A stretch of DNA of 14,271 bases from JAJVIP01 sp964405835 (lineage in GTDB: Bacteria; Elusimicrobiota; Elusimicrobia; F11): positions 1-14,271 of the forward strand of contig CAYOPN010000051.1 in the NCBI GenBank assembly GCA_964405835.1. Direction: 5' to 3'. The position numbers were made by a program, and so were the translations under genes. The notes below the pieces were generated by a model. It had not been told where the DNA came from and searched no databases. It saw only the letters and a program-made list of their open reading frames with translations. The stretch's first letter is position 1, and every line of letters begins with the position of its first letter. Positions 5,803-13,760 of the stretch are shown piece by piece.

Positions 5803-7964
5803 CGCTGCCCCATTTTTTCGCGGGCCACTTTCAAATACCCGTGGGCCTGCATGTGCTCGGGTTTCCGTCGAACAACCTCTTCCAGATAGGTGACGACCCG
5901 CGGCCAGTCCGCTTCTTTCCAGGCCAAGACCGACAGGTTAAACAGCGGATCGTGCTCATTCGGAAACATGGCCGCCGTCTTTTCGTATTGCGCTTTCGCC
6001 GCTTCAATGCGGCCTGTGCGCTCCATGACCACGCCCAAATTGGAATGGGCCTGAAAACTCCCAGGATCAAAAACCAACCATTGGAGATAAATGCGTTCCG
6101 CTTCCTTGAAGCGATTTTTCATCAAGTTGTCGTAGGCCGCGCGCGCATAATCCGATCCCAAGTTAATCTGCAACCAATCCACATCATGTCCAAGCTGACC
6201 GGCGCGCCGGTAAAAACGGAGCGCCTCGTCCAAATTTCCGGCCGCAAGATATTGCCGGCCGCGCATAAACGGGAAAAATGCCCCCAACGCGCGCATGCGG
6301 TAAACATTGGGCTTGAGCGGGTAAAGCGATCGAAGCAGCACAGCGTGCCACCCCACCCCTACCCCCTCCCCGTTGGGGAGGGGCACCAACCCCTTTTGGG
6401 TTCCCCTCCCCGCCAGGGGAGGGGTTAGGGGTGGGGTGGCTTCCACTAAATATCCGCGTTGCGTAGTTTTAATTCCCGGCAACACATTCATGTCCATCGT
6501 CGAAAAGAAAACCGGGCCCCGCGCCAATGCGGCCCGTTCCACTTCCGCGCGCCGCGCCGCCTTTTGTTCTCTGGGAAGCGAGCGAAAATCCGGACCGTAG
6601 GGGTTCCGGAAAACAAGCCCGCCACGGTCGTGCAGCGTCACGTCGGGCCGTTTGCCCATGACATTCTGCAGCATTGCGGTCGAATAAAAAGCGTCGTCAC
6701 CGCCGTCCATAAACAACGTCGTGTTTGCGGGCATTGCGCGCAACATTCCGCGACCGTAATCGAGCGCCAGGAAATTCGAACGGTACGCGCTCGCTTCCGC
6801 GTAATTCCGTTGAATAGTGAATAGAAGCGCAACGCCGAGAACAGCGGCGCCAATACGAGGCCGCTCACGAAACACCAGCGGCAACGCCATTAACAACGCG
6901 GCCACTGGCATCATCATAAAGCGCCCCACGATACCGTCCGATTGCGCATTAAACGGAAGATTTCCGAGCCAAAAGAAAAATGGACCGGAAGCCAGAAAAA
7001 GCGCGGTCAAGCCGATAGAGAAATTGTCCCGTTTCCAAATTCCCCATGCCAGCGCAAACAGCGCCGCCAACGCAACGGGCCAAGGAATTTCTTTGGCCGC
7101 GTGTTTCCCAAACGTGGTCACATGTTTAATGGAGTTGGCCGTGGTCCTTTTCTGCGACTCCCCCACAGTCAGTTTCAGCGACCCGTAATCGGCGCGCGTG
7201 ATGGTGCGGGTGAGTTTGTGGACGGTGGTGGGTTGCCCCCAATTTAGAGGTGGCTGCTTCATGGAGCGAATGGGAAGCACCAAGTAAACCGAAAGGCCCA
7301 ACAGAAACAATCCCCCCATTACCGTCACCCCGGCGAAAGCCGGGGCCCAGGCTTTTTCCTGATGTTTAAGTCCTGGATCCCGTACCGTTCCACTATGATC
7401 ATTAGCCGGTACGTCCCTGCTGGGACGGCTTTCGCCGGGATGACGAATCATTAATGAGACAAGGGCTGCAGGAGTAATAAACAAAAGGATCTGATGGTTC
7501 CCCATCCCGAGTCCAAACAAAAAAGCGAACAGCGCGTACTGGCGTTTCACGACGCACAACAATAGCCCGGCCATGAACAACGCGTTCAAGGAAAAAACTT
7601 CGGTGACCAAACTATTCTCCCAGAAGGACGCACTGACGCCAATCAAGAGCGCCGTGAGTAGCGGCATAAGCATTCCCGCCCCAGCGACCGACATCACCAA
7701 AAAGAAGAAAACACCTGCCAATGCCGATGTAAAAGCGGAAAAAACATTGCAACGATAGGGAACGGAGCCGAACGGAACGGTGGAGATAAAACATTTGGCG
7801 GCGAGCATATAGGCGGGGAACGACGGCGCGTGCGGCAACGACAGCGTCGCGGCGGCCGTGATGAACTCGCCGGAATCTCCCGTGGTGATGCTCGGCGCCG
7901 CGCCCGAGAGATAGAACCCGAACAACCCGAGAAAAAGCAGCAGCGCCGCGGCCGTTTTTTTCAT
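5799..7964 (-). CDS. DUF2723 (GT117, TMEM260-like) GT-C glycosyltransferase with C-terminal TPRs, copy 1
   Basis: 721 residues. The DUF2723 signature is at the N-terminus: a first helix, then APSITTGDSGEF with acidic D30 and E33 in the first extracytoplasmic loop, followed by LPHAPSFPAYML (43-54). About ten further hydrophobic helices follow to residue about 400. The C-terminal 150 residues are TPRs (AGNLDEALRFYRRAG, AHSNLGVVMERTGRIEAAKA, PLFNLSVLAWKEADWPRV). Known: human TMEM260, in the same family and with the same GT-C plus TPR layout, is a protein O-mannosyltransferase using a lipid-linked sugar donor. A protein-glycosylation role here is inferred. Two repeat elements are read through in frame: one at residues about 174-214 in a loop between helices, and one at about 509-539 between the GT part and the TPRs. 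ATGA overlaps at both ends. The family is clear; donor and target are unknown. Confidence 0.9.
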   Translation of the reverse strand: MKKTAAALLLFLGLFGFYLSGAAPSITTGDSGEFITAAATLSLPHAPSFPAYMLAAKCFISTVPFGSVPYRCNVFSAFTSALAGVFFFLVMSVAGAGMLMPLLTALLIGVSASFWENSLVTEVFSLNALFMAGLLLCVVKRQYALFAFLFGLGMGNHQILLFITPAALVSLMIRHPGESRPSRDVPANDHSGTVRDPGLKHQEKAWAPAFAGVTVMGGLFLLGLSVYLVLPIRSMKQPPLNWGQPTTVHKLTRTITRADYGSLKLTVGESQKRTTANSIKHVTTFGKHAAKEIPWPVALAALFALAWGIWKRDNFSIGLTALFLASGPFFFWLGNLPFNAQSDGIVGRFMMMPVAALLMALPLVFRERPRIGAAVLGVALLFTIQRNYAEASAYRSNFLALDYGRGMLRAMPANTTLFMDGGDDAFYSTAMLQNVMGKRPDVTLHDRGGLVFRNPYGPDFRSLPREQKAARRAEVERAALARGPVFFSTMDMNVLPGIKTTQRGYLVEATPPLTPPLAGRGTQKGLVPLPNGEGVGVGWHAVLLRSLYPLKPNVYRMRALGAFFPFMRGRQYLAAGNLDEALRFYRRAGQLGHDVDWLQINLGSDYARAAYDNLMKNRFKEAERIYLQWLVFDPGSFQAHSNLGVVMERTGRIEAAKAQYEKTAAMFPNEHDPLFNLSVLAWKEADWPRVVTYLEEVVRRKPEHMQAHGYLKVAREKMGQR
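6347..6440. repeat. Palindromic repeat type C, long copy inside the first DUF2723 gene
   Basis: A 94-base element closed by perfect 14-base inverted ends (6347-6360 and 6427-6440). Inside are two nine-base stems: CCCCTCCCC/GGGGAGGGG at 6363-6371 with 6375-6383, and at 6403-6411 with 6416-6424. It is translated in frame as a Pro/Gly-rich peptide including TPPLAGRG and VPLPNGEGVG, placed between the membrane domain and the TPR region. Confidence 0.9.
7323..7445. repeat. Palindromic repeat type B, copy 2, with a 45-base nested insertion
   Basis: The left arm at 7323-7344 is identical to that of the copy at 10764. The right arm is split into 7379-7382 and 7428-7445 by a 45-base segment (7383-7427). 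That segment has its own structure: GTACCG (7382-7387) pairs with CGGTAC (7407-7412), and CGTCCC/GGGACG (7412-7417 and 7422-7427) forms a six-base stem. Together with a one-base difference in the loop, the left arm is read in another frame (RHPGESR) than in copy 1, while the right half is again AWAPAFAGV. Confidence 0.85.
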
Positions 7965-10021
7965 GGCAGTCCCTTCCGTTTACGATAAGCCCACTCGAAA
8001 ATAAACAGTCCAAGCAAAATTCCCAGGAACCACGGCGACGTCCAGAGCCGCACCTTGCGTCCGCCGCCTTTTTGGATGCCTGCTTCGAAGTTCTTAAATA
8101 CATCCGGCGTGAACTGGTCGATCGCCACGAACTTGCCGCCGGTTGTGCGCGCCAATTCTTTCAACAATTCAAAATTGGGCCGCAAGTCTTCCTCTTCGGA
8201 AAGGTTTTCGGTGACGCGAAGCGTTATCGCGTCCGCGCCGAACTTTTTCCCGCCGCGCGTGACCCAGGCCTGAACGCGGTAAGCGCCCGCCACAGCGGGC
8301 TGAAACGGCGCCGCGAACACGCCGCTGGTTTCCGGGAATGGCTTCAAGTCCATTTTAATCCCGTCGGGCGCCGTGACCTGCACCTGCACGTCGGCGTCCG
8401 GCACCGGCTTGAAATAATCGTCGAACACCCACACGCGCAATGTCTCCTTTTCGCCGGCGCGCGCTGTTTTGTTTTCGGAAGCGACGCGCACCGCCTTGAA
8501 TTCATCCGAGTGCGTAAGCCAAAGCACCATGTTCTTCCAGAAGCGTTCGTAACTGTCCGACGGGACCGATGGGTTCCCGTTCTGCATCGACCACCGCCAC
8601 GTGGTGCGCGCGGAAAGCGCGCCCACGCGGCCTTTGCCGTATTTCCAAACGGTGAGCACGGGGTTTTCCTTGCCTTGGTTGTTTACGGCACCAAGCACCG
8701 TGGCGCCCGGCTTGGCCCCCGGCAACAGCGTGACCCCGTCAATCTCCGGCAGGCGCGCCCACACCTCTTTGTTGCGTTCGGAGTTGGATTCAAGCCGCAA
8801 CACCGGGTGCGCCGGCGCTTTGGCAATGAAACGCGCCGGGCCTTCCATCACGCGGACGTCGGGCGTAGCAAACTCAACCGGAATCATTTCTTGGATTCCC
8901 GGAATCGCGTAAGGACTGCCTGGCCCGAACGCGGCGAGGCCTCCCATCAACAGGAAACTGCCGCCGTCTTGCACCTTTTGCCGGATGGCATGAACGAGCG
9001 CAGGACTTAATCCGAACTGCAGATAGGCAAACTCCTCGAACACCACGAGGTCAAAGGTCGCCATCTGGTTGATCAGCACATCCTGCGTCGGGAACGGGAT
9101 CAACGACAGCTCGCCTTCGGGAATATTGACCGTGTTCTGCGCGTTGCGAAGGATCACGAACGTGACGAGCTCCACGGCTGGATCGGCTTTAAATTGGTGC
9201 CGCAGGAAACCGTATTCGGGTCCGGGCTGTCCGCAAATGTAAAGCACGCGAAACTTGTCGCGGCCCACATCGAGCGTGATTTCCTTTTGGTTGTTCACCG
9301 TGGTCACTTCGCCCGCGAACCGGCTCGCTTCGACCGTGAGCACTTTGGTCCCGATCGTGCCTGGCGTCCAGGTGAATGTCACGGTGGCCTCGGCCTCCGG
9401 CGTTTGCACGCGGACCTTTTGGATGGACAGTGTTTTCTCCCCTTCTTTCAACGCCACCGTAATGTCGGAACCGGGAAACCCCACCACGGACAGCGTCGCC
9501 GACAGCGACGTCGACACGTTCTTAAACGCGAAGGGCGGGCTTTGCACGGCGCGCACGGCCACGTCCTTGAACAAGGCCCGGTCGCCGACGCCGACCAACA
9601 GCAACGGCGCTCCAAGCGAAGCCGCCGCTGAAAGCGCGTCGCTTTTCCCCACCTCGCGCCCGTCGGTCATTACGACCGCGCCGCGGTATTTCTTTCCGGA
9701 TAGCGTTTGCTGAAGGGCGACGGAGATATCGCTCAACTTTCCGACGGGGCGGAGCGCGTCCCAATCTTTTTCTCCAAGTTCCACGATCCCCTTGGAAAAA
9801 CCAAACGAGCGCATCGAGACTTTTCCGGTCAATTCTTTTGCGGCGGCCACCACGCGCTCGAGGCGTTCGGACGGGTCTTTCACGCGCATGCTGGCGGACG
9901 TATCAACCAGGAGCGCCCAGGACCTAGCCGCGCCCGGGTCCGGCCGCACGATCACCGGCTTTGACGCCAAAACAATCAACAGCAACAAGGCGGACGCGCG
10001 CAGGACCGAGAACTTGTTCAT
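7961..10021 (-). CDS. Membrane-anchored VWA protein with glutamine-amidotransferase-like domain
   Basis: 686 residues from ATG 10021, one base after the DUF4159 stop. A hydrophobic N-terminal segment at about 8-26 is followed at once by a VWA domain: DTSAS (MIDAS) at 40-44, LSDIS near 96-100, MTDGRE with D120. A beta-sandwich region (about 150-255) reads like an Ig/CARDB-type repeat. Residues 257-385 form a GATase1-like domain (FRVLYICGQPGPEYGFLRHQF, then FDLVVFEEFAYLQ and GGSFLLMGGLAAFG) with no clear catalytic cysteine. A second beta-rich segment follows (about 510-615), then a C-terminal membrane helix ending EWAYRKRKGL, the tail typical of this family. Known: such large VWA proteins accompany MoxR/DUF58/BatA/DUF4159 genes and probably expose their domains in the periplasm. 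No repeats interrupt it. The stop overlaps the next start as ATGA. Confidence 0.88.
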   Translation of the reverse strand: MNKFSVLRASALLLLIVLASKPVIVRPDPGAARSWALLVDTSASMRVKDPSERLERVVAAAKELTGKVSMRSFGFSKGIVELGEKDWDALRPVGKLSDISVALQQTLSGKKYRGAVVMTDGREVGKSDALSAAASLGAPLLLVGVGDRALFKDVAVRAVQSPPFAFKNVSTSLSATLSVVGFPGSDITVALKEGEKTLSIQKVRVQTPEAEATVTFTWTPGTIGTKVLTVEASRFAGEVTTVNNQKEITLDVGRDKFRVLYICGQPGPEYGFLRHQFKADPAVELVTFVILRNAQNTVNIPEGELSLIPFPTQDVLINQMATFDLVVFEEFAYLQFGLSPALVHAIRQKVQDGGSFLLMGGLAAFGPGSPYAIPGIQEMIPVEFATPDVRVMEGPARFIAKAPAHPVLRLESNSERNKEVWARLPEIDGVTLLPGAKPGATVLGAVNNQGKENPVLTVWKYGKGRVGALSARTTWRWSMQNGNPSVPSDSYERFWKNMVLWLTHSDEFKAVRVASENKTARAGEKETLRVWVFDDYFKPVPDADVQVQVTAPDGIKMDLKPFPETSGVFAAPFQPAVAGAYRVQAWVTRGGKKFGADAITLRVTENLSEEEDLRPNFELLKELARTTGGKFVAIDQFTPDVFKNFEAGIQKGGGRKVRLWTSPWFLGILLGLFIFEWAYRKRKGLP
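7970..7975 (-). promoter_or_regulatory. Ribosome binding site for first DUF2723 gene
   Basis: AAGGGA, extended to GGAAGGGA, is five bases upstream of ATG 7964, within the last codons of the VWA gene. It fixes the start and supports coupled translation across the MoxR-module/glycosyltransferase boundary. Confidence 0.75.
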
Positions 10022-10022
10022 A

Positions 10023-10856
10023 TCAGGAACCCAGTTTCATCTCGATGAACGGCTGATGGACCGCGTCTTTTTTGTACGTGCCGGTCAGAGAAAAGTAGAT
10101 CATGTTGATCGTGAGTTTGAAGGCCTCCCAGCGCTGCGCTTCGCCTCCAGGCTCGCAGGAAAAACTGTATTGGCCGAGGCTGTCTTTCACCCAAGCGCCC
10201 AACAAATCGTTCGGGCAATAGACCACCGCGGTGCGGCCTTCGCCGCCTTGGTCGCCGGGCTGTTTGGCGACCGCGCTAACATCGAGACCTTCTAATTGTT
10301 TCTGCGCGATGCGACGCCCCGCCACATTCCTTAATAAAAAAAATGCGCGGAAAAGCGCGTGCTCGATCGGCAGTTTCTGAAACGTCCGGTCCGGATAGAG
10401 TTCTCCCATCAAACGCCGCACCGATTCCGCGAACGGCCCTTTCGGGTCGCCAAGCGTGTCGTCAACGAAAACGAACCCGCCGCGGTCGATGAATTCTTTG
10501 AGCCGCGTCTTTTCTTCCCCTGAAAAACGCAGCGCCTCGCTCCCTTTCACGATCAAAAATGGACTTTCGAACAACGTGGGACTGGTCAGTGTGACCACTT
10601 TGCGCTCCGAGCGAAACGGGATGTTCGTCATGTTATTGACCATCTGCAATATGCGTTCGTGGACCGACGGATACGGGTCCCATGGGCCATCGTACTTGAG
10701 TTGCGCGTAAACAAAATCGTTTCCGCTGCCCGCAAACCCGATGGAAAAAACAAACAACAGACCCGTCACCCCGGCGAAAGCCGGGGCCCAGGCCTTAGAC
10801 ATCGAGAACAGACTGGATCCCGGCTTTCGCCGGGATGACGATCCTTTATTTTTCAT
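10023..10856 (-). CDS. DUF4159 protein with repeat-interrupted signal peptide
   Basis: The start is taken at ATG 10856, giving 277 residues. The frame is open to 10961, but the extra 35 codons lie inside the preceding gene and look non-coding. DUF4159 hallmarks: FVYAQLKYDGPWD after the leader, FLIVKGSEALRFSGEE, then GGFVFVDDTLGDPKGPF, a PDRTFQKLPIEHALF-like segment, and YCPNDLLGAWVKD. The leader is unusual. MKNKG is followed by about 26 residues encoded by a palindromic repeat (residues about 6-31, including AWAPAFAGV) before the hydrophobic core LLFVFSIGFAG. Without the repeat this would be an ordinary short signal peptide, so the repeat has lengthened the positively charged n-region. Export to the periplasm is expected. 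Function of the family is unknown; it is a standard companion of MoxR/VWA operons. It overlaps the upstream gene by eleven bases and is separated from the next by one base. Confidence 0.88.
   Translation of the reverse strand: MKNKGSSSRRKPGSSLFSMSKAWAPAFAGVTGLLFVFSIGFAGSGNDFVYAQLKYDGPWDPYPSVHERILQMVNNMTNIPFRSERKVVTLTSPTLFESPFLIVKGSEALRFSGEEKTRLKEFIDRGGFVFVDDTLGDPKGPFAESVRRLMGELYPDRTFQKLPIEHALFRAFFLLRNVAGRRIAQKQLEGLDVSAVAKQPGDQGGEGRTAVVYCPNDLLGAWVKDSLGQYSFSCEPGGEAQRWEAFKLTINMIYFSLTGTYKKDAVHQPFIEMKLGS
10764..10840. repeat. Palindromic repeat type B, copy 1, inside the DUF4159 leader
   Basis: A 77-base element with 22-base terminal inverted arms (10764-10785 and 10819-10840) differing at one position. 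The arms contain CCGGCGAAAGCCGGG and its reverse. Only one of the three forward frames on the minus strand is completely free of stops, and that is the frame used by the gene. It encodes roughly RRKPGSS, then a variable loop, then AWAPAFAGV. A second, enlarged copy is at 7323-7445. Elements of this kind are widespread in bacterial genomes, usually between genes. Confidence 0.9.
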
Positions 10857-12891
10857 TTCGTTTTTTCCATCCAAGGGCCGTTTCCACAAAAAACAAAATG
10901 AATAGGCATGCCAACAACGGATTGGCGAGATCACGTCCTTGCAGCGCTGCCAGCAAAGCACCGGTTTTGTTCGAGACAGCGCTTACGTAATCCAGCGAAT
11001 GGTCACGGAAAATGTTCTTCGCGTCCCGCTCGTCAAGACGCGACAAGTCCCCTTCCTGGTCCATGTCGGGAATATTCACCGCAAAATTGAAATCCGTCTT
11101 GGCGTTACCCGTGCGCACGTCATAAAGACCCGGCCGCGACGGCGCGGGCCATTCCAAGATGCCGTCCGCGCTGATGCGCGCCGCGCTCGCAATTCCGTCC
11201 GGAGACACCACGCTCACGCTTTTGATCCCGGACGGAACGCGCAATTTCACCGGTCGTCCCACCCAGGCCTGCAGCCCCGTTTCTTCGCGCAACGGGTCCG
11301 CCAGGGAGGGAATAAGTTCGCGCATAAGCGGCGCAAAAAGCGGCTTGGCCGGCAAATTGCTCCATGAGCGGTCCAACGACGTCGTCAAACAGAGCACAAA
11401 CCCTTTCCCGATCTGCTTGCGGACCAGCAGCGGATCGCCATTTTTGAGCGCGATCAAGGTTTCCATGGCGGAATCAGGTACGAGCGGAACGTGCTGCGCG
11501 ACGTCCACCTGCTCCCACTGAAAATCGGCGAGACCGTTTACGCTGGAGAGAAAGGGCGCTTTCGGATCGGGCGGAAGCACTTTGTCGGATTGATTTCCGC
11601 CGGCGCTGGAACGGAACAAGCGCATCGGCACGCGCGGCGCTTTGGGCCATTTGGGGCCGGCGGTGATCATAAGGCCTCCGCCGCGCTCGATCCACGAAAG
11701 CAGTTCGGCTTCTTTTGGCGTCCCGTCCCCGGCCTCCGGAACATTGGCAAGCACGATAGCGTCGTACTTGTCGAACGATTCCCGCGCGAGCGCTTCGGGA
11801 CGGACCACGTCAATCGATTCAAGACGCGGGTCCCGCGGCGACTCGAGCGCCGAGCGCAAGTAATAGGTCTCGGCGTCCGACGGCGCGAGACCGCTCTCGC
11901 CGTCCACAAGCAGCAAACGAAATCCTTTCGGCATACGGCCCGCCACATAATAATTGTCGTCAAACGCGGCGGCGTCGGGTGTCAGCGACAATTGGCCCGA
12001 GTAACTTCCTCCCTCCGGCAATTGCGCCTGCAATTCGACGCTCCCTTCTTTCCATTGGCCTTGCCCGACCGCGCGGCCGTTGAGATTAAGCGACCAGGCC
12101 GGACGCACCACGCCGGCCGATGCGTGCACATGCCCCTGTCCTTTTAAGACCCCTTCTTCGCTTAGCTGAAGAACGGCCGACGAAACGCCGGCATTCGATA
12201 TTTTTCCGACGGAATCCCACAACACCACGCGCGTTTCCGGTTCAAGTCCTTCGATCTTTGATTCACCGGTCAAAAGTCCCCGCCAGCCGTGCCGGGCCAT
12301 GTCGCTCGCAACGAGCAGCGTCTTGCGGCCCGCCGGCTGGTTCGCGAGCATGCCCGCCGCCAACTTAAGGGCCGGAGCGACGTCGGTGCCGCGGAACGTG
12401 CCGCGCGCATTTTGAATGGCCGTGGTGATCCGCGAGCGTTCATCGGTCGGCGCCAGTTCCAATTCCACTTGGTCCGAAAAAACCACGAGGCCCACTTTGA
12501 CGCCGAGCGGAATTTTCCGAAGCGCTTCCTGCAAACGGTCTTTGGTCCATTCAACGCCGTCGCGGCCGCCCTCGACCGCGCTCATCGAGGCCGATGCGTC
12601 CATCGCGATGACGATGGACTCGTCTGCCGGGTCGCCGGAAAGCAGCCCGCCCGAATGAAAAATGGGACGCGCGAAGAAAAAAACCAGGCCGAGAACAATG
12701 GCCGTCCGAACGATCATCAGAAGGACCTCGCGGAGTTTTTTCTTGGGCATCGTGCTCTGATGGACCTGTTTCAGCCAGACGTTGCTGCTGAAAGGCATTT
12801 TCTTCGGAGGGCGTTTGTTAAGCAGGTGAAGCGCCACCGGAACGGCGGCCAGCGGAAGCGCCCACAAAAAAAGCGGCGTAAGAAAATTCAC
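10846..12891 (-). CDS. BatA-like membrane protein with VWA domain and GATase-like domain
   Basis: 681 residues from a GTG start. The N-terminus (residues 1-77) matches the BatA/aerotolerance-regulator N-terminal domain: a first hydrophobic segment (about 4-22), a basic loop with NKRPPKKMPFSS, and a second membrane helix (about 55-77). A VWA domain follows with a complete-looking MIDAS: DASAS at 98-102, T169 in RGTD, and D197 in SDMAR. From about 323 to 510 there is a Rossmann-like class I glutamine-amidotransferase fold (FRLLLVDGES, then YDAIVLANVPE and GGGLMITAGPKW) without an obvious catalytic cysteine. A beta-rich segment and a C-terminal membrane helix (about 655-673) with a basic tail close the protein. 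Known: such proteins are inner-membrane partners of MoxR in Bat-type operons. It overlaps the DUF58 gene by four bases and the DUF4159 gene by eleven. The exact cellular role is not established. Confidence 0.9.
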   Translation of the reverse strand: MNFLTPLFLWALPLAAVPVALHLLNKRPPKKMPFSSNVWLKQVHQSTMPKKKLREVLLMIVRTAIVLGLVFFFARPIFHSGGLLSGDPADESIVIAMDASASMSAVEGGRDGVEWTKDRLQEALRKIPLGVKVGLVVFSDQVELELAPTDERSRITTAIQNARGTFRGTDVAPALKLAAGMLANQPAGRKTLLVASDMARHGWRGLLTGESKIEGLEPETRVVLWDSVGKISNAGVSSAVLQLSEEGVLKGQGHVHASAGVVRPAWSLNLNGRAVGQGQWKEGSVELQAQLPEGGSYSGQLSLTPDAAAFDDNYYVAGRMPKGFRLLLVDGESGLAPSDAETYYLRSALESPRDPRLESIDVVRPEALARESFDKYDAIVLANVPEAGDGTPKEAELLSWIERGGGLMITAGPKWPKAPRVPMRLFRSSAGGNQSDKVLPPDPKAPFLSSVNGLADFQWEQVDVAQHVPLVPDSAMETLIALKNGDPLLVRKQIGKGFVLCLTTSLDRSWSNLPAKPLFAPLMRELIPSLADPLREETGLQAWVGRPVKLRVPSGIKSVSVVSPDGIASAARISADGILEWPAPSRPGLYDVRTGNAKTDFNFAVNIPDMDQEGDLSRLDERDAKNIFRDHSLDYVSAVSNKTGALLAALQGRDLANPLLACLFILFFVETALGWKKRNEK

Positions 12892-13760
12892 AGATGCCTT
12901 CCGCGCCAGGACAGATAAGCGCCGAGCCCGCTATCAAACGGTGTGTCGGTCGTGATCCGCAAATAGTCGACGCCCAAGCTGCGAAACGCCTGCGCCTGCT
13001 GGAGCAAATGGTTTTCCACCCAGGAGGTGTACGCGTGGCGAATGGCTTCGGGTTCGGTCTTCAAAAGCGACTTGTCCTCCATGTCCTCGAACAACATGGG
13101 CCCCGTGAACGGCAATTCCAATTCCGCCCGGTCGAGGATTTGAAAAACGAGCACTTCGTTTTTGCGCGCGTGCAGCAGGCGCAGCGACGCCAACACGCGT
13201 TCCGGGTCCGCCATGAGATCGGAAAAAATTGCCACGAACCCGCGCTTGCGCGTGGCCATCTCCAAATCTTTCACGAGATTGTCGACGTTCCAGGCGCCTT
13301 CCGGAGAAATTTTCTCCAGCGTTTCAAACAACCGGCTCAAGTGCCCAAGCTGGCTTCCCGCCGGAAGACGGGTCGATGCGCTCAACAATCCAATCGCATC
13401 GCTCTGGGAAACCACCACATAACCGATCGCAGCGGCCAATGTTTTTGCGTATTCAAGTTTGCTCAGGCGTCCATCATAAGAGAAACCCATCGACGCGGAC
13501 TGGTCCATCACCAGCGTGGCTTGGACGTTGGTTTGTTCTTCGTATTGTTTGATGACGAGGCGGTCGGTGCGGCCGAACACTTTCCAATCGATGCTTCGTA
13601 GGTCGTCGCCGGGGTTGTAAGGGCGATGCTGGGAAAAATCTTGGGCGTGGCCGCGGTTTTTGTTCGCGTGGCGTCCCGCATAAAACCCGTCGAGAATCCG
13701 GCGGGCCCGCAGCTCGAGGTTTCCGAGCTGCGCTATAAGGACGGGATCAAGCAGGGACAA
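12888..13760 (-). CDS. DUF58 domain protein (MoxR partner with VWA-like fold)
   Basis: The start is taken at TTG 13760, giving 290 residues beginning MSLLDPVLIAQLGNLELRAR. The frame is open upstream to 13874, but that stretch lies inside the MoxR gene and looks non-family (Cys/Arg-rich). No good ribosome binding site precedes the TTG, so coupling through the 14-base overlap with the ATPase gene is likely. The DUF58 signature is intact: RPYNPGDD at residues 46-53, then R55 and IDW at 57-59, followed by the KQYEEQ stretch. A MIDAS-type DxSxS motif (DQSAS) is at 86-90. No membrane segment is apparent, unlike longer DUF58 proteins, so this short form is probably cytoplasmic or peripheral. Known: DUF58 proteins are regularly encoded directly after MoxR and are thought to be its client or adaptor. 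The stop overlaps the next gene's start as GTGA. Confidence 0.93.
   Translation of the reverse strand: MSLLDPVLIAQLGNLELRARRILDGFYAGRHANKNRGHAQDFSQHRPYNPGDDLRSIDWKVFGRTDRLVIKQYEEQTNVQATLVMDQSASMGFSYDGRLSKLEYAKTLAAAIGYVVVSQSDAIGLLSASTRLPAGSQLGHLSRLFETLEKISPEGAWNVDNLVKDLEMATRKRGFVAIFSDLMADPERVLASLRLLHARKNEVLVFQILDRAELELPFTGPMLFEDMEDKSLLKTEPEAIRHAYTSWVENHLLQQAQAFRSLGVDYLRITTDTPFDSGLGAYLSWRGRHL
12897..12902 (-). promoter_or_regulatory. Ribosome binding site for GTG start of the BatA-like gene
   Basis: GGAAGG lies five bases upstream of the GTG at 12891, inside the end of the DUF58 gene. This supports the GTG start and the GTGA start/stop overlap at 12888-12891. Confidence 0.7.

Noticed and set aside
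8072..9010. A 312-codon open frame on the plus strand
   Set aside because: It is antisense to the well-supported VWA protein, its composition (Arg/His/Phe-rich) is typical of a GC-rich shadow frame, and no domain is recognisable.
1579..10840. CRISPR array or insertion sequence as explanation for the repeats
   Set aside because: The elements are widely spaced, differ in type, lie inside genes, have no regular spacers, and carry no transposase frame.
10857..10961. Upstream start for the DUF4159 gene at 10961
   Set aside because: The extension overlaps the BatA-like C-terminus and would place the leader internally. ATG 10856 gives a signal-peptide-like N-terminus.
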